Shown piece after piece: positions 1 to 14,378 of a stretch of DNA of 64,000 nucleotides (position 1 is the first letter of the stretch; each line of letters begins with the position of its first letter). The stretch spans positions 41,890,001-41,954,000 of the forward strand of contig CM048553.1 of NCBI GenBank assembly GCA_026413225.1, read 5' to 3'. The position numbers and the translations under genes were made by a program. Under the pieces are notes generated by a model that was not told where the DNA came from, ran no database searches, and saw only the letters and a list, made by a program, of their open reading frames with translations. The stretch is from Otis tarda (Eukaryota; Chordata; Aves; Otidiformes; Otididae).

Positions 1-3000
1 TTCATAGGAAAACTCTTTTATGTCAGCATTTAAGTATTTCATAGGGTCCTTAAGTAAAGAATATATTATGTTACTGTTTTCTTTCATATATGCAGTTGTT
101 TTTCTGCATTCATGTCAGGCCAAATTCTGCTATATTTGACTATCAGTAATTCAGAGTAACTATTATTTCCAGTGGATTTACATCTGTGTAACTTGACATG
201 ACAACTACGGTATGGATAAGAAAAATCAGTATCAGGTTTCGTTTGCTGTGGCAGTAAAGATGTTTATCCATCCACTTTTCAAGCTACACTGACTTCCCTA
301 TAGACTGAGCAATCCCAGTATCCCTAACTCTTAAAAACAACAACAGCAAAAAACCCACATCTCTTAAATCCTTTACTCCTGTGGAATGCACTTGGCTTTG
401 GAAGCATATGAATTCAAAACATAAACAGCTGTGGAAAACGCTTTTAAAAAATGAAGACATTTTGCCCATGTAATCCTGTCTGTGCTATTTTTCACTAATA
501 CAGGATTGCAAATTTTCGTACTAGCCATCCATTAAAATTGACAATTAGTACTTTAAACAAGCAGGCCATCCTCTACCTGACCTATTTGAACATATTTTAT
601 CAGCATTGTAAATGTCACATAGACCTGACATGTATTTGGAGATCAGAACCAAGTTCACAAAAATGGTTTAAAAAGCTTGTTTGAGAAAAGCTCTGCTCAG
701 TCTTATTCCTCTGCAAAATATGACAATTTTGTGCTTAAGAATCATATTTCTTTTGTACTTTTTGCCCTAGAAGTAGCAGGATTAGCTCAGGAGTGTGCTT
801 AAGCCTAGATCGTCAACCTCCAGAGCCGTCTTACTTTGAATGATTGTATTTAGTGATAAAGTGTTTGCCATTGGTTCTGCTCGCTAACAGGTGGTCTCAT
901 TTTCACGTACTGAACATGAGCAAATCCTGTTGAAGATGAGGAAGGTACAATAGTACAGTGCCTCTGACAGGCTTAGGCTTAGAGATTTTACTCTTAAAGG
1001 TCTCCTTTACTGAAAGCTACATGGTTGTGCCTCGTTATGCCAACTTTTTCCTCTCTAAATATCAGGTATGCGCTAAAGTTGACTTTCTAGCGGTTCCTCC
1101 TTTGGGGTGAGACCGTTGAAAGGATTTTTTTTTTTTTCCCTTGGCTGTAGTGCTCAGTGCTATGCCAGTCCTTCGTGCTGTGGTGTACCCCACGTTGTCC
1201 CTGGGAGATAAAGGGTAAGCGCGAGGACTGGCTGGCCTTGGCTCCTTGGCTCTCTCTGCCGGTGCTGGGAGGTAGCCTTCAGGCCGCCTGCTGAGGCATC
1301 TTGGCTAGGTTACTGACATCCTCATCCGGGAAGAAGTGCTGCCTCCATCTTGACAGAGGACATTCAGGGGAGCGTAAAGAGTGCATACTAGACATATTAA
1401 AAAGGTTGCTTTTCTGGCTAAAGTTCTTCTTAGAGCTAGATAGGGGCAAGGTTAATGATGACTATGATGACTAGCTAATGATTAGACAGAATTGGGACCA
1501 AGATAATGGGAGAAGATGGGGCAGGACCCTCCCTGAAGGGAATTTGTTATTGGTGTGATAAGCTTGGGTGTCTGGGTTGTCTCAACACCAAACTTTACTG
1601 TTAGGGGAAATCTAGCAATTTTTACTAACTACAGTGACACTTTTTCTTCTCCCTGATGAGAAACCGGCAAAAACTTTGCTGTACTCATTATATTACTGCA
1701 CTGGTGAAGTGTAAGTGGCCAGTAAATTCAGCTGCCAGAGACATCCTGTGCTTGCAGTTAAACTCCAAATAGGTGACCAGAATTCCCATGTGATAAACTG
1801 TCCTCTTTGTGTGCTCAAAGGATATTTTAATAATTTTTGACTCTTTAAAAAGATCATCAAAAGAGGTATTGCATTACTGCTGCTTAAACTGAGCCCGTTT
1901 GGGAGATATATGCAGGAAAGAAAAACAGAAAGATTTCTTTCCCTCCTTTCATCAGATATCTCTCTGTATCATGACTCAAGAAGAAGATGATGTCACTGAA
2001 GGCATTGACTTCTTGCATATATGCTTAAAAATCAGGCAGTACAAAACAACACAAAGTTCTATGTTTTTAGTATGGACATGTCATATAAGATGTGTGAGTA
2101 CCCAAGGATGGGCAAGCAGGTGAGACAACTAGAAGCTTCCAAAAAGTTTGGATGAGTCCTGAAGGTAGTTGATTGGATTCCTTGGGTGAGTCCAATGAAG
2201 AGATCAAAATGTTGCATAAATGTTTTTAGCCAAGTGGAGCCAGTTCTTCCCCAAACCGGGCAGCTCCAGAGACAGCAAAAAGCACTCATCCAAGGACTCC
2301 ATCCCTCTGCTAGCAATGCTGCTCGGAGAGACAGTGCCTATTGCGGTTCCTGCTCTCAGCACTTATCATGGTCTTGAAATCTCACGCTTAGTCACACAGG
2401 CTCTTTCTCCACTATAGTGTGATGAACAGTCCTGAAAGTCAACAAAAGCCATAGGAAGCTCTTTGACTTACATGGTTCCTACCATGTAAGACCTTGGATG
2501 CTGTAGGGGTTCAAGAACTATCTGAAAAACAAGCAGGGTCAGTGCATGGACTAAAGTGGTATCCTGTGGATTGTCCATACTGACAGCGCACAGGGCTCCT
2601 CTCCTCAGCGATGCCAAGCATGGTTCAGGAGTCAGCTGAGCAAGGAACTAACCCCATAGGATCCCCAAGCCAGTGCTGTAATGCAGTGGGAGATGCTTTG
2701 AACGCAAGCTGTGCCTCAGGGCTGCCCATGAGCTCTGGCCCATTGTATTTATGGATGTAGGTACAGTCAAGAGGAATTGCTGTGCCTGTGCATAGACCCT
2801 CTGGAATTCTTGGGGCAGAGCTTGTGCTAAAATGTTTGGAAAGAGCTCCCAAAATGGTCAGAGGGTCAATTGTGATGCACAGCGGTGGCTGCATCTTGGC
2901 TAAGGCTGAGGCTGATAGGGAAGGGAGGTGTGTTTTCCTAAAATGCAGACAAACATCCATGTATTTTCTTACGGCTGTGATAGTGTGGAATACTGAGCAG

Positions 3001-6000
3001 AAAAAAATTTTTTTTTTCTTTCTCTGCTGAACTCACTGTTGCTGTATGGTCACTAATAGTTGAGAGCTAGTACTGGTATCTTCACATAAGCTTTAAGTAT
3101 GCTGTCATGATCGTGACTACATTAATAATACTAATGTTTTCCTATGTATTTAGAGATACTTATGTCTATTGTTAGATTCAGATCCCACATCTATAAGCTT
3201 TTTATTAAAAATTTTCTGGAAAATTTTATCTTCCCACACTGAAGGCGTTGGTTTTTTTTTTTTTTTATGAAGACATGCTTCTGGTCCCATTGGCAGGATC
3301 TTATTAGCAGCATTCAGAAAACTTCCCAACAGGAAAGTCATGAGCCCTCAAGCTGTAGCTTTACATATATAGTCATTCCCTGCTCCCCCTTGATGATTTG
3401 AAGGCCCGTAAGATCTTCCCCTTGTATTGTTTTTAGGATTATGTTTGTTAAGGTTAGTAAACTGAGGGATAAATGAAAGGGATTTTGTGATCATTAAGAT
3501 TTACAGTCATCACTATATTACATACTTGAGCAGGGTTAAAATAACAACTCAATTTTAATTTAAAGGGGAGATTGAGGGGAGTATATAAAGAATACTATTT
3601 TTTATGTAGTTAGCTAGTAAACAATAACATGCAAGATGCCGCAGCTTGGACAACAATTAGTAAGGAACACAAAGCTTTTCTCAGAGAGTTTTCAGTACCT
3701 TTATGTTGCCTCTTTTACAGGTCCTGAATTCACTTTAGTATTTCTGAATTACTCAGTGTTACCAGCCCCAAATATAAAATAAATCATAATACCGACATAC
3801 AAATTAAAAGGCTTAGTTATAGTAATTTAGAATATTTCTTCCTTATCCTTTACTTTCCTAGCCTTTCGATGTGTCAGTCTGGTCATGTTTGTAGGCCATT
3901 CTTTTGAGTCCTTAAAGCAGACGAATTCTCCTTAAATGAAAACTGAGTTGCTCACTTGACTACCAAAACTTAAATAAAGAAAAAGGTTTTTAAATATCAC
4001 TATGAAGTTGAGAGATTTGGCAAAATTATTTAAGATTCTTCTCATACTTTAACACCTTTCTTTAAGGGTGAGAGAGAAGATGTGGAGTCTTAACAAAAAC
4101 CCTTTTATTTAAAATCATCACAACATCCGCCATGACTTGGCTTTGCAACAGCCATCGCAGATCCTCCTCTTTGCCATACAGTTGCCCATGGCAGGAGCTG
4201 CTGTGAAGCTGAAGACCTTTCCATGACGGAAGTAAAGTCCTGCTTCATTGCCCAGTGTAGCATGCATGACAAAACGTCTCTTTATACGGTTAACAACGCT
4301 AATACACAGAAGGCATTCAGCCACCAAAAATACCTTCTGTAATGAGGAAAGAGCATGTGAGCTTGTACTTGGCATTTGTCTGCACCCTCACTGTCAGCGT
4401 GCTGTAAGTGGTCCGTGTAGCCAAGAGTAATTATTAGAAATGTGTTGTTTCCTGAAGTACAGTGCAGACTCTGTACGGCTCTGCAAACGGCTGAATATAA
4501 ACCCAAGCAGCAGGCATGCATAAGGTCATGTTGGGATGAGGTGGGTGTTTGTGTGTTCAAGGGAAATTTTTAAAAAGATTATTAAATACACCTCCTTCAG
4601 ATTCTAAAGTGTGATGTGAACTCAAAAGTATTAACGTTAAACTGGGGGCCAGTGAGAGGCTTTGTGAGGGTTGTTTTGGTCTTGCGTAATGGACCTGATA
4701 CATTTTTGGAAAAAAGGAAAATCAAAGAACGCAGCAGTGCAGTTCCATTAAAGGACTATGTATATATATTGTAAAGGTGCTACAAATATTCCCAGTGTGG
4801 GCTTTATCTCTTCCCAGTGAGTGATGTACCCAAGCCCCAAGACATCATGAAGTTTGAGCGTGGGACATTTGGATCCAGGTTTTGACAGACCAGCAGAAAT
4901 CTTACGTGCAGGTGCAGGTCCCGGTTCTGAACTTACATTTCATGCTTTGTTGAGTCTGGATCTAGAGCTCTGGAGAAAGTGAGGCACACTCTGAGTATCT
5001 TAAAATAGTTTAAAATCACAGACTAGCTCTGCATTTCTATGAAGGATGTCACAAAGCGTTTTGGTCTGGACCTCATATGGTCTTTTACTAAAGCCTCTTG
5101 CTTCCAGTGTCTAATATCCTAAAGAGGCCTATTAATTACATGAAAAACTCTGCTTTAGCAGTTGACTTTCTATGGTTCTTGTTGTCACTCTACTCTCTGT
5201 TTTCCTACTTGTCATCTTTTCCTCCTCCTTTAGTTGGGTATGTGTTTGAAGTTAATTTTAAAGGAATAAAATGACACCCATTTATTTGCACAGCAGATGT
5301 CAAAGCATGATATTCTGTTCTCCAGAAGTAAGCACACACAAAAAAAGTTCATCCCCTGGTTTGCTATCTTGAAATTGCAGGGACTTGAGTTTTCTAAACC
5401 CTTCTCCTTTTTGTGAGTAATGATTAAAAGGAAAAGGAGCACAAAACCTCGAAGTTATTGTCACGCTGGTGTCACTTGCTAAAGCTGTGTAATAGTTTTG
5501 TGGGAGAGACCTTGAGAAGAAAGAACTGTCTCTGTGTCTTTCAGTGGGAACTCAGAAAAGGAAAGCTGTGGCTTAATTCCTTACGGTGTTTTCTTGGCAT
5601 CAGCTCTATCTCCCCAGCTTTTATTCAGGCTGAAAAAAAAAAAAAGGCTGTTTTGTTTTGCTGTGTTTCTGCAAGAGAGTAAAATACAATCTTAACTGTG
5701 TTTTTCTTTTTAATATTGGGTGCATAATAAGGTCGCTTAAGAAAAAGAAAGCCAACCAGTAAGCCTGGGATGTCTCTCGTTTCTTTAACAGCTACACAGT
5801 GTGTGCAGCTGAGAGCTGCCAGTTGGATCCTAGCAGGGGAGAAAACCACTTTAGTTTGTTTGGTTTGTATATGGAATAACATTTTTCTTGCCTTGGAATA
5901 CTTGTTTGTCATCACTCCCCCTTTGTGTTTATGTTCTGCTTGGAAATAGTCTCCACGCTGTATATGCATTTGCCAGGATGTGCACATAAACAATGTTCCA

Positions 6001-7286
6001 TTATGGCCTGCTCTGCATACTCCTTATTTACACCATATACATTTGGCAGTAAACACATTGGGGAATGACAGAGAGCAAACTCTTCTAGGCCCCTTTTTTC
6101 AGTTAGTCCAGACTTTCTGCCATATGCTTGCTGAGGTCCCACTTCTATTCATGTTTTTATTAGGTAGAAAAAAAGTGTCCAGACTTCCAACAAAGCAGCT
6201 TTTGTGTTCTCTGTCAAAAAAAATCTTCTCCTATGAAATGTTGATAGAAGGACCCAGAGCCCTTGTGGGGGTGCAGAGTCTGAATAGGCCTATGGTGAAA
6301 GCACGAGAGGGGAGAGCAGGGGAGCTGGGGTACAATTTTTGCTTCTTGCGTGTCGTGAACGAATATCACTTAACTTTCTTTTTCTCCATTTGGAAACCAC
6401 AGCTGTACCCCTCATCCCAGTGCTCGTTACAAAGGCGACGTTTTTTTAAAGTGTTAAAGGCTTTGAGAATTTTAGCTGGAAGAGATGAGAGAAGCAAAAT
6501 ACTGTTTAGTGTAGCATAAAATGGAAGTTTGACTTGGAATACAGGGTGTTTAGTAAAACTATAGAACCGTGGTAAAAAAGTTTTACAGTGGCATCAATCA
6601 TTTTTAGTGACTCTGCACTTGAAAATGGTCAGATTAGATCTTTTTCTCATTGATTTTGTATTTGGTTAATGATTCCAGTCCTGAGATCATAAAGCTATAT
6701 AAGATGTAAAAGATACGGGAAAGTATCTTTAACCTCTACATTTAAACTATGTGTTTCTTTTGACATTGAAATACTGCAATGACCTGGTAATGTTTTCCAA
6801 TATTTTAATTTTTGCTGATGTACAAAAATATCACAGAAGAGCTGATTCGTAATTATTATACATGGTATTGCATAAATTTCTTCCTAATTAAAAAGCTTCT
6901 AAATTCTGAATAATCAATTTATGAAGGCATATAGTTTTGACAAATTATACATTTAATTTCTAAAGATTTATTAGAAATTTGACCTGCAGCTAGTTAATTA
7001 CGGTTATAGTACTGATGCAGTAATACTGGAGATTGATATAATGATATGGTTGTAAATTTATTTTGATATCGCCTACCTTAGTAGCAGGACCTGGGAATAC
7101 ACCTATATTTTGTCCCATCTTGTTTATTATGCAGGAAAGCATTAGTTTAATGAAGAACGCAAATATTTAATAGGTGCTTGTTGGCATTTGTATGAAAAGG
7201 TACTTTCAACAGGGCACAAGCACGTTGAACCTAGTACTTCAGATTTTACACTTTTAGAGGCTGAGTTTCTAATGGCATCAGTGATT
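1..7286. other. 5' flanking / probable P1-intron sequence, no gene seen
   Basis: Moderately AT-rich unique-looking sequence. Open frames are short and none resembles a protein I recognise. The longest, 5980-6519 (179 residues), is about what chance gives in this much sequence. No tRNA-like or rRNA-like segment was seen. Short homopolymer runs are the only repeats (for example T at 3253-3266). In mammals a second RARB promoter (P1, isoforms beta-1/beta-3) lies far upstream of P2, so this stretch may be intron of longer transcripts. That is inference from gene structure elsewhere. Confidence 0.5.
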
Positions 7287-8580
7287 ATAGAATCACAGAA
7301 TGGTTTGGGGTTGGAAGGGACCTTAAAGAACATCTAGTTCCACCCCCCCCTCCCATGAGGAGGGACACCTTCCACTAGACCAGGTCGCTTAAAGCTCCAT
7401 CCAACCTAGCCTTGAAAGTTTCCAGGGATAGGGCATCTACAGCTTCTCTCTGGGCAACCTGTTCCAGTGCCTCACCACCCTTAGAGTGAAGAATTTCTTC
7501 CTTATATCTAATCTAAATCTACCCTCTTTCAGTTTAAAGCCATTACTCCTTGTTCTATCACTACATACCCTTGTAAAAAGTTCCTCCCCATCTTTCTTGT
7601 AGGCCCCCTTTAGGTACTGGAAGGCCACTATAAGGTCTCCCTGGAGCCTTCATTTATCCAGGCTGAACAACCCCAACTCTCTTTCGCAGGAGAGGTGCTG
7701 CAGCCCTCTGATCATCTTGGTGGCCCTCCTCTGGACACTCTCCAATGGGTCCACGTCCTTCTTATGTTGAGGGCCGCAGAACTGAATGCAGTACTCCAGG
7801 TGGGGTCTCACGAGAGTAGAATAGATGGGGATAATCACCTCCCTTAACCTGCTGGCCACGCTGCTTTTGATGCAGCCCAGGACACAGTTGGCTTTCTGGG
7901 CTGCAAGCGTGCATTGCCGGCTCATGTTGAGTTTCTTGTCCACCAGTAACCCCAAGTCCTTCTTCTCAGGGCTTCTCTCAATCCATTCTCCACCCAGCCT
8001 GTATTGGTGCTTGGAATTGCCCCAACCTATGTGCAGGACCTTGCACTTGGCTCTCTTCAATTTCATTAGGTTTGCACAGACTCACCTCTCGAGGTGTCAA
8101 GGTCCCTCTGGATGGCATCCCTTCCCTCCAGCATGTCAACCGCACCACATAGCTTGATATCGTCAGTGAACTTGCTGAGGGTGCACTCTATCCCACTGTC
8201 CATGTCCTCAACAAAGATGTTAAACAGCATCAGTCACAATACTGACCCCTGAGGAACACTATTCATCACCAGTCTCCACTTGAACATCGAGCCATTGACC
8301 ACCGCTCTCTGAGTGTGGCCATCCAGCCAATTTCTTATCCACCAAGTCGTCCTTCCGTCAAATCCGTGTCTCTCCAGTTTAAAGGCAAGAAGGCTCTGCA
8401 GGACAGTGTCAAATGCTTTACACAAGTCCAGGTAGATGATATCAGTTGCTTTTCCCTTATCCACCAACACTGGAATCTTGTTGTAGAAGGCCACCAAATT
8501 GGTCAGGCACTATTTGCTGTTAGTGAAGCCATGTTGGCTGTCACCAATCACCTCCTTATTTTCCATGTGATAGTTCTGGA
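7287..8580 (-). mobile_element. CR1 LINE retrotransposon, 5'-truncated, inactive
   Basis: The plus strand starts with the typical reverse complement of a CR1 3' end (AATCACAGAATGGTTTGGG, just after 7287) and continues about 1.3 kb in good agreement with avian CR1 as I recall it. The element is therefore on the minus strand, with its 3' end at about 7287 and a truncated 5' end near 8580. It keeps the C-terminal half of the reverse transcriptase ORF and the short 3' UTR, with no poly(A) tail, as expected for CR1. No clear target-site duplication was seen, also normal for CR1. Several stops and frameshifts show it is dead. The exact 5' boundary is uncertain by some tens of bases. It is the only long interspersed repeat I could recognise in the window. 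Confidence 0.93.
7437..8497 (-). pseudogene. CR1 reverse transcriptase ORF fragment (degenerate)
   Basis: Reading the minus strand, 8497-8234 translates into reverse-transcriptase palm sequence with the block DLCKAFDTV and then VPQGSVL. A TGA follows directly at 8236-8234. The same frame continues beyond it to the catalytic aspartate-pair block FTDD, whose codons lie at 8170-8159. A frameshift in about 8090-8060 moves the rest to another frame (8066-7650, starting MKLKRAKCKVLH and ending GLFSLDK). A TGA at 7652-7650 interrupts it, and the frame resumes through the C-terminal block ([11 protein letters not shown], then [18 protein letters not shown]) until a stop at about 7437. Function in an intact element would be target-primed reverse transcription. 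This copy cannot make it. The endonuclease domain and the N-terminal part of the RT are missing because of 5' truncation. Confidence 0.9.
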
Positions 8581-11500
8581 TGAATAATGATAGCAAAATA
8601 TGAGCTTAAAAAAATCCACAATAAGACATGAAATTGATTCTTACTAATTAATTTTCAGGCCACAAAATATTTTTGAAGTACCTCTTTTTGAACTAATCTC
8701 TCATCCATTGAATTGATACTCTTAGTTTTATGAACTCAGCAGCTGAGTTATTCAAGAAGAGCTTTCAAGATATGCACAAAGCCAAATTAAAAAAAAATAA
8801 ATATAATTTAAAATGATATATTTCTATTCCATCTGGATTTACAAATGATTTATGAGAACCATACAAAGAAACGACAAATTAACTTCTGAAGTGTGAAATA
8901 TTTAGAAAAGGGAGGCATGTCTTAAACACGTAGGTAGTCCTTTTACAAACATACAAAGGTTACCTTTTTTTTTTTAAAGCAATTAAGAAAAAAAAAAACT
9001 TTAACAACATCTTCTGTGTTGTTAGAGCAAATTAATTTCTGGCTTCTTCTGACTGCTCCTAGCGTAGAAAGTTAGGAGCTGCTGCTGAGCAGTGAATATC
9101 CTCCATCAGGAGATGTTGGTGGGAGGTATGCTTTAAAGAACTTGCTGCATCCATGTGTGAGGATCGTGCCTGAGGGAAGAGGAGCAGAAGAAGACTTGAT
9201 TCAAGGCTTTTCTCCTCTGAACCTTCAGCTGAGAGCATCTCTGGGTCTTCCAGAGAAAAGAAAAGGTATAGGTTTAGCCTGCTTGTTTGAACTGGGGCAG
9301 TGTCAGTGGTGCCTGCCCTTCTTAGCCTCAATTAGTGCCTGTAGTACTGTGAGTCTAGTTTTGGGGTGTAAAAATAAGGAAAAGAAGAAATTAAATAGTT
9401 CTCACTTAATGTGACCAGAAGATGGTCAGAAATAAGTGTGTATCACATGGGTCTGATATCTTATTTTCTCCTAATAGTTCCTTTTTCCCAAATGTACGCA
9501 GCTGTGGCTCACATAGTGAAGTGTGACCACACAACACACACCTTGAGCGAGGATGTGTGCCTTTCCTGGTCCCCAGGGTCCATCTCACTCTTTCACGAGG
9601 AGGGAAACAAACAAGGCTGAATTATAACATTTTAAAAATAGAGAGGTTTTGGAGTCTTTTTTTGTCCTGGATGTTGACGTTTTAGATTCAAACTTTTTTA
9701 TTGCTGATAACCAGAAGAGTAGGAATATTATGCTAATTGTATATACATATTTGTGCTTAGAACGTATATACACATACATGTAATTCAGTTCTAAAAACAA
9801 AATGAGGAAATTGCTGTAATGAAATAATTTGAGATGTTCATGTAATTACTTTATGCCAGTAATTAGAAAGGTCTATTAGAAAAAAAAACTAGTATTGTAA
9901 GATTTGCAGGAGTTTTTTAAGAGTTTACAGTAGTCAGCCTGTACAGTTTTGGATGAAAGCAACACATTCTCTGAAGGTGAAAAATTCTCTTTAGGTTAAC
10001 TAAGTACTATCTCTAAGTACTATCTAAAGTACTAACTGGACTCGTTAGTGCTTTAGTAATTATCTAGACAGAAATCAGTGGGTGGACAGAATTTAGATGG
10101 ATTGGTACTTGATAAATAGAGTCCAGGTAGGATGCCCACAGACTAAGCATGAACCATTTTAGGAAAAATACATTGCATGTTTTGCGTATGTCACAACACC
10201 TGATGATATAAATGCAATTTAGAGTGACCTGAACTCCCTTCATTCTCTGTTCATTGTGCCATCAGCATCCAGTGGTGAGTCAGATAGCTTTGTTTTTACC
10301 CTAGTAGCACTCGACTCATTTTTCCAAACATTTTTTTCAAACCTACAAAATTATTCTGAAGCAGGAGGAGGAAGAGGTGTCTTAAATCATGCCAGATGTG
10401 TTGACTGGGAAAGGGTTAATCTGCCCTCAGGAGTTGCTATGTAACTGAGTCCTGCTGGGAGGGCCAGTGTTTCCAGCCAATGAGGCTCAGTCCGACAATA
10501 TAATGCATCTATCTTCTGTTTCTTAGGTGTTGTCAGTTATTGGAGATTTTTGAACTGGAATTACACTCCTGCTCCTTTCATACTCTCCTGCTGAGTCTTA
10601 AATAATTGTATTCCACACCAAAGTCAGAAAATAACAGTACAATGGTGTGCATTTGTCCCTGGAAATGTTACTTTTGACAACTTTGACTAGTATGTAGAAA
10701 GATCTTTCTTGCACCAAAACTAGAAAACTTTTAAAAGATGAGATTTGCCAAAGAACTTCAGAATAGCACATGGCTTGGTTCTCTTTCAGTCCTCTGGAAA
10801 GCCGTCTCCTGCCTTTCTGTTCTCAGCTGTGCTTGCAGCCTTCGGCCTATTTGCTTGTGCAGAAAGATTGGCTGAACATCTCACCCAAAAGCTGTTCCTT
10901 CCTGCCTAAGATATTTCAAGAAGCCGATATTGATTTTCCCTGCATCCTGATTAGACACTCTCTTTAGCTATTCCTCCTCTTAAGGCCACTCAAGGCTTGA
11001 GGGCTGAGGCGTGAATTCTTTAATTTCTCCTTTAGAAGAGCCAGGTGTGTTTTCTCAAAGTCTTGCAGCTCAAGCAAAGCCTCTGTGATTGCGCCAATAT
11101 ATTTGTATGGAAGAGGTGGCACTTCTGCGGAGTTTTTGTTGTTTTTTTTTCTTTTTCCTGGAGGAGATCCTCCCACAGTCCCTTTGAAGGCTACTGATAA
11201 GATGAGAGAGAGCCTAAGCTTGGCCTGTAAAAACACTACTTAGGAATCTCTGCTTTGGCTGTTGGGTTTTGATAGGAAGCAAGAGAGTGGAGTGGTATTT
11301 GTCAACATGTTCAATTCTCAGTAAGTTTTACACTTCACTTAGATCTTTGTGCCTCATTTTTTCCAGTGAGGTTCTGCCTGATAATTTTTGTTGGCAAAGC
11401 TCTTAGCCTTTCTTACGTGCTTGTGCAGTCCTGCCTCTGAGTGACATAATGTTCGTGCATTGTTCAGCTAGCAGAATAAGCTTGAGTATTGGCAGTTTGC

Positions 11501-14338
11501 GTGCTTATACTCTTAGCAAGTGTGGTTTTTAAAAAATAAAATAAATTGACAAGTTTCAGACAAATTTAGGAATCCAGCAGGTGGAACTTTAACTTTTTTA
11601 AGGTTTAAAATAACATATATTCACTAACTTGTCATTAAGTTTAGTCATTTAGGATCTGTTTGAAGATAATGTGCTGCTGTACTTTTTAAGGAGAATTCCA
11701 ACCTGCTTCTCAGAATTGAGAGTGTGTACGTACCTCATTCTTGTTACTAAATCTCCTTTGGGTTGAGGCTTACTTGCCTCATCCATCAATCTCGGTAATT
11801 CCTTGAAGAACTTGGGCTACAATCCTGTCTTCTGGCATATCCTTTGGGATACTTCATGCCAAAGACAGAATGTATGGATGCAGCAAAGGTGAAATCTAGG
11901 AGCCGTTTTTGTGAAGGAAAGAGATTCCTTCCACACGTTCTTCTTTGCATGTCTCCATATAAAGACAGGTGAAGTCTGTTCTTCTGACAGGCTGGAGAGA
12001 ATACATGGAAGATTAGTGTCCCATGAATGAGAAGCCTGTTCTTGAAGACATTTGCCCAAAACTGTGGATGGATCAAAAGAAATGGTTTTTTTTCAGTGTG
12101 ATGGCAAGGTCTATGAAGAATTGTTCAGTCAGAAGAAGGTTCAAGATACCAAAATGGAGAGTTTTGGTCTGATTTGTGCAGAACAAATTTGATAGTTTTA
12201 TAGACCTGTCAAGCCTGGTTTGCTGCATTACATGCTTAGAGACCACCTTGCATGTCATATGGCACAAAAGGTCCCAGAAGGGCAAAAAATTCATGATGCT
12301 GCACAATGCCAGGGGCAATATACTGTTGACTACAACAATCTTCAGCTGCACCCCAACTCGCTGAGTCCTCATCAATTAAAGCATGTCAGTCATGGTTCCC
12401 TGAGCACGGCCATAATATGACTGGACATTCATTCTCTTCTGTGGCCTGATATGGGAGTCTTGCAGACCAAGGGTATGGGAACTTGCAGATCTATTTAATC
12501 ATATGGGACTAGCTTAATCAAGCAAGGGGAGACCATGCAGATTTTTCTTTGTAGACTTAAATTGCAGGAGTCAAGTAGAATTTGAGGAATGCACCAAAGA
12601 ACAATTTGATAGATGTATTCTAGTAGAGTTTGGAAGCCAGAAAACATCTTGCAAATGTTCTAGACTGGACATCATTCATGCTGACACAGCTTGTTCTGAA
12701 TGCAAGTAGAGTCCAGCCCAGCCTGATTTTTGCCGAGATCTTGTCTATGTTTGAATGTTATGTTGGTATAACAACGTAGGGTGAGAAAGTGATCTTTCCT
12801 TTTTGAAAGTGTTGTACCTGCAACAGCCCAATTGTAGACAATTATTGTAGCCTAACAGGCTGCTCAGCAATAGTTACACTATGATAACCTGTCTGCTTGT
12901 AAAACTGACCCTGTTAGCAAAGTTTACTCTTCAGGCTACATCAATAAAGTTACAGCGATAACAATGTTCCTCAGAGGACATATGCTGCCCTCAGTTAATT
13001 CACACAGTATCGATGGCACGTATTCTACAAAAGAAAAGAGATGCCAGCTTGCCAAATACATACCTCAATTTCTGGGTAATTCTACCACATATACAGCAAG
13101 AAATCAGGCAGGCTGCTCCCCAAACTAGGCCCAAATAGAAAGTACATCTGCACAATAAAACAAAGGTGTGATTGTACAGTGCATTAGGGCAGCAGGCGGA
13201 GTAGAGGTGTTGGCATGATGACCACCATTACCAGTGGATTTCAAGGGGTGTCACCACATTGTCATTGCTGTCATTACCTCTGCTGGCCAGGTAGCTATGC
13301 CAGCACATTTTTCAGTCACTCCTTCATTTTGCTTTTTAAGATGCCTACAGATACGATACCATTAGTTCAGCATTTGATGTAGGTTTGGGAACTGGGTAAG
13401 TGGGAATTGGATTATCATGAATACATGTGTCAAGCTGCCGAGCTGCAGATCTATTGCAGTTTACACTAATGGCATAATCCAATTCAATCTGCATCGGGCT
13501 TTGTGTGACCTGCGCAAGCGTCTTTCAGCTATCGCTGGCCTCTGGGATCCCTCTGGATGGGTTGTCCCTGTAGCAGTGCAGGAGCACAAGCCATAAATGC
13601 TGCTTAAGTCTGTCTTAAGTTAAATAGGGCTTAAGTAAGGTTTAGTCTTTGTTAGGATATATGTCTGCATGGAGCTGTAGTTCTGGTTATTGCTTGGTAA
13701 GTTTGGTCTTTTGTTGGAAGAAAGCCACCAGGGCTAACTTTTCACTAAGAGTTTAAGCTGCTGTTAGCAAACCCCTAGAAGTACTGTTGACCAATTTCTG
13801 TGATGATTCTGGTTACACTAGGGTTGTAAGTTGTCCACGTTTGGAAATCCATTTATTCTGCATTTTCTAAAGTTATTTATTTACACATTGTAAGATACCT
13901 GTCAGGACATCAGAACATCAGGAAATATTATCTTTTGATTAGGTAACTTTCATTTTTCTTCCTTCCCTAAAAAAAAAAGGCAAAACCAAAACAGTTACTT
14001 GAATAGCCTTTTGGAATCTCTGTGCTCTTTCACCTTCAGCCAACCACGAGCAAATTGAGCATATAGGAAACTTTATTGTTAGAAGAAGTATTCTCTGCAG
14101 TTTAATATTCAATATTTCTACTTCTTCTTCTGCTCTTTCCTACATCTTGCTTCTACTTAGGTTTTATAGATCTCCCAGCCCTCATTCTCCCTGGATTATA
14201 TAATGCAATGTGTCAGTGCCATGCATGGCGCTCCAGTTACCTCAGCATTTCCATTATAACTCTATGTTTTGAGGAATTTATAGGCTAGCAGTAAAAATCT
14301 TTCTTGGCTAAACCTTGAAACAGCAGTTTCTGGTCATT

Positions 14339-14378
14339 AAAAAAAAAGAAAAAGAAAAAGAAAAAGAAAGAAAAGAAA
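14339..14378 (+). repeat. Purine simple repeat, A-rich (AAAAG)n-like
   Basis: About 40 bases made only of A with regularly spaced single G. The purine-only strand could be polymorphic in length. No flanking element suggests it is a retroposon tail. Confidence 0.9.

Noticed and set aside
5980-6519. 179-codon open frame on the plus strand
   Set aside because: No recognisable domain or homologue, no splice or promoter context, and about one frame of this length is expected by chance in 64 kb on both strands.
10223-10236. TGACCTGAACT as a retinoid element
   Set aside because: The half-sites overlap by a base and cannot form a standard direct repeat.
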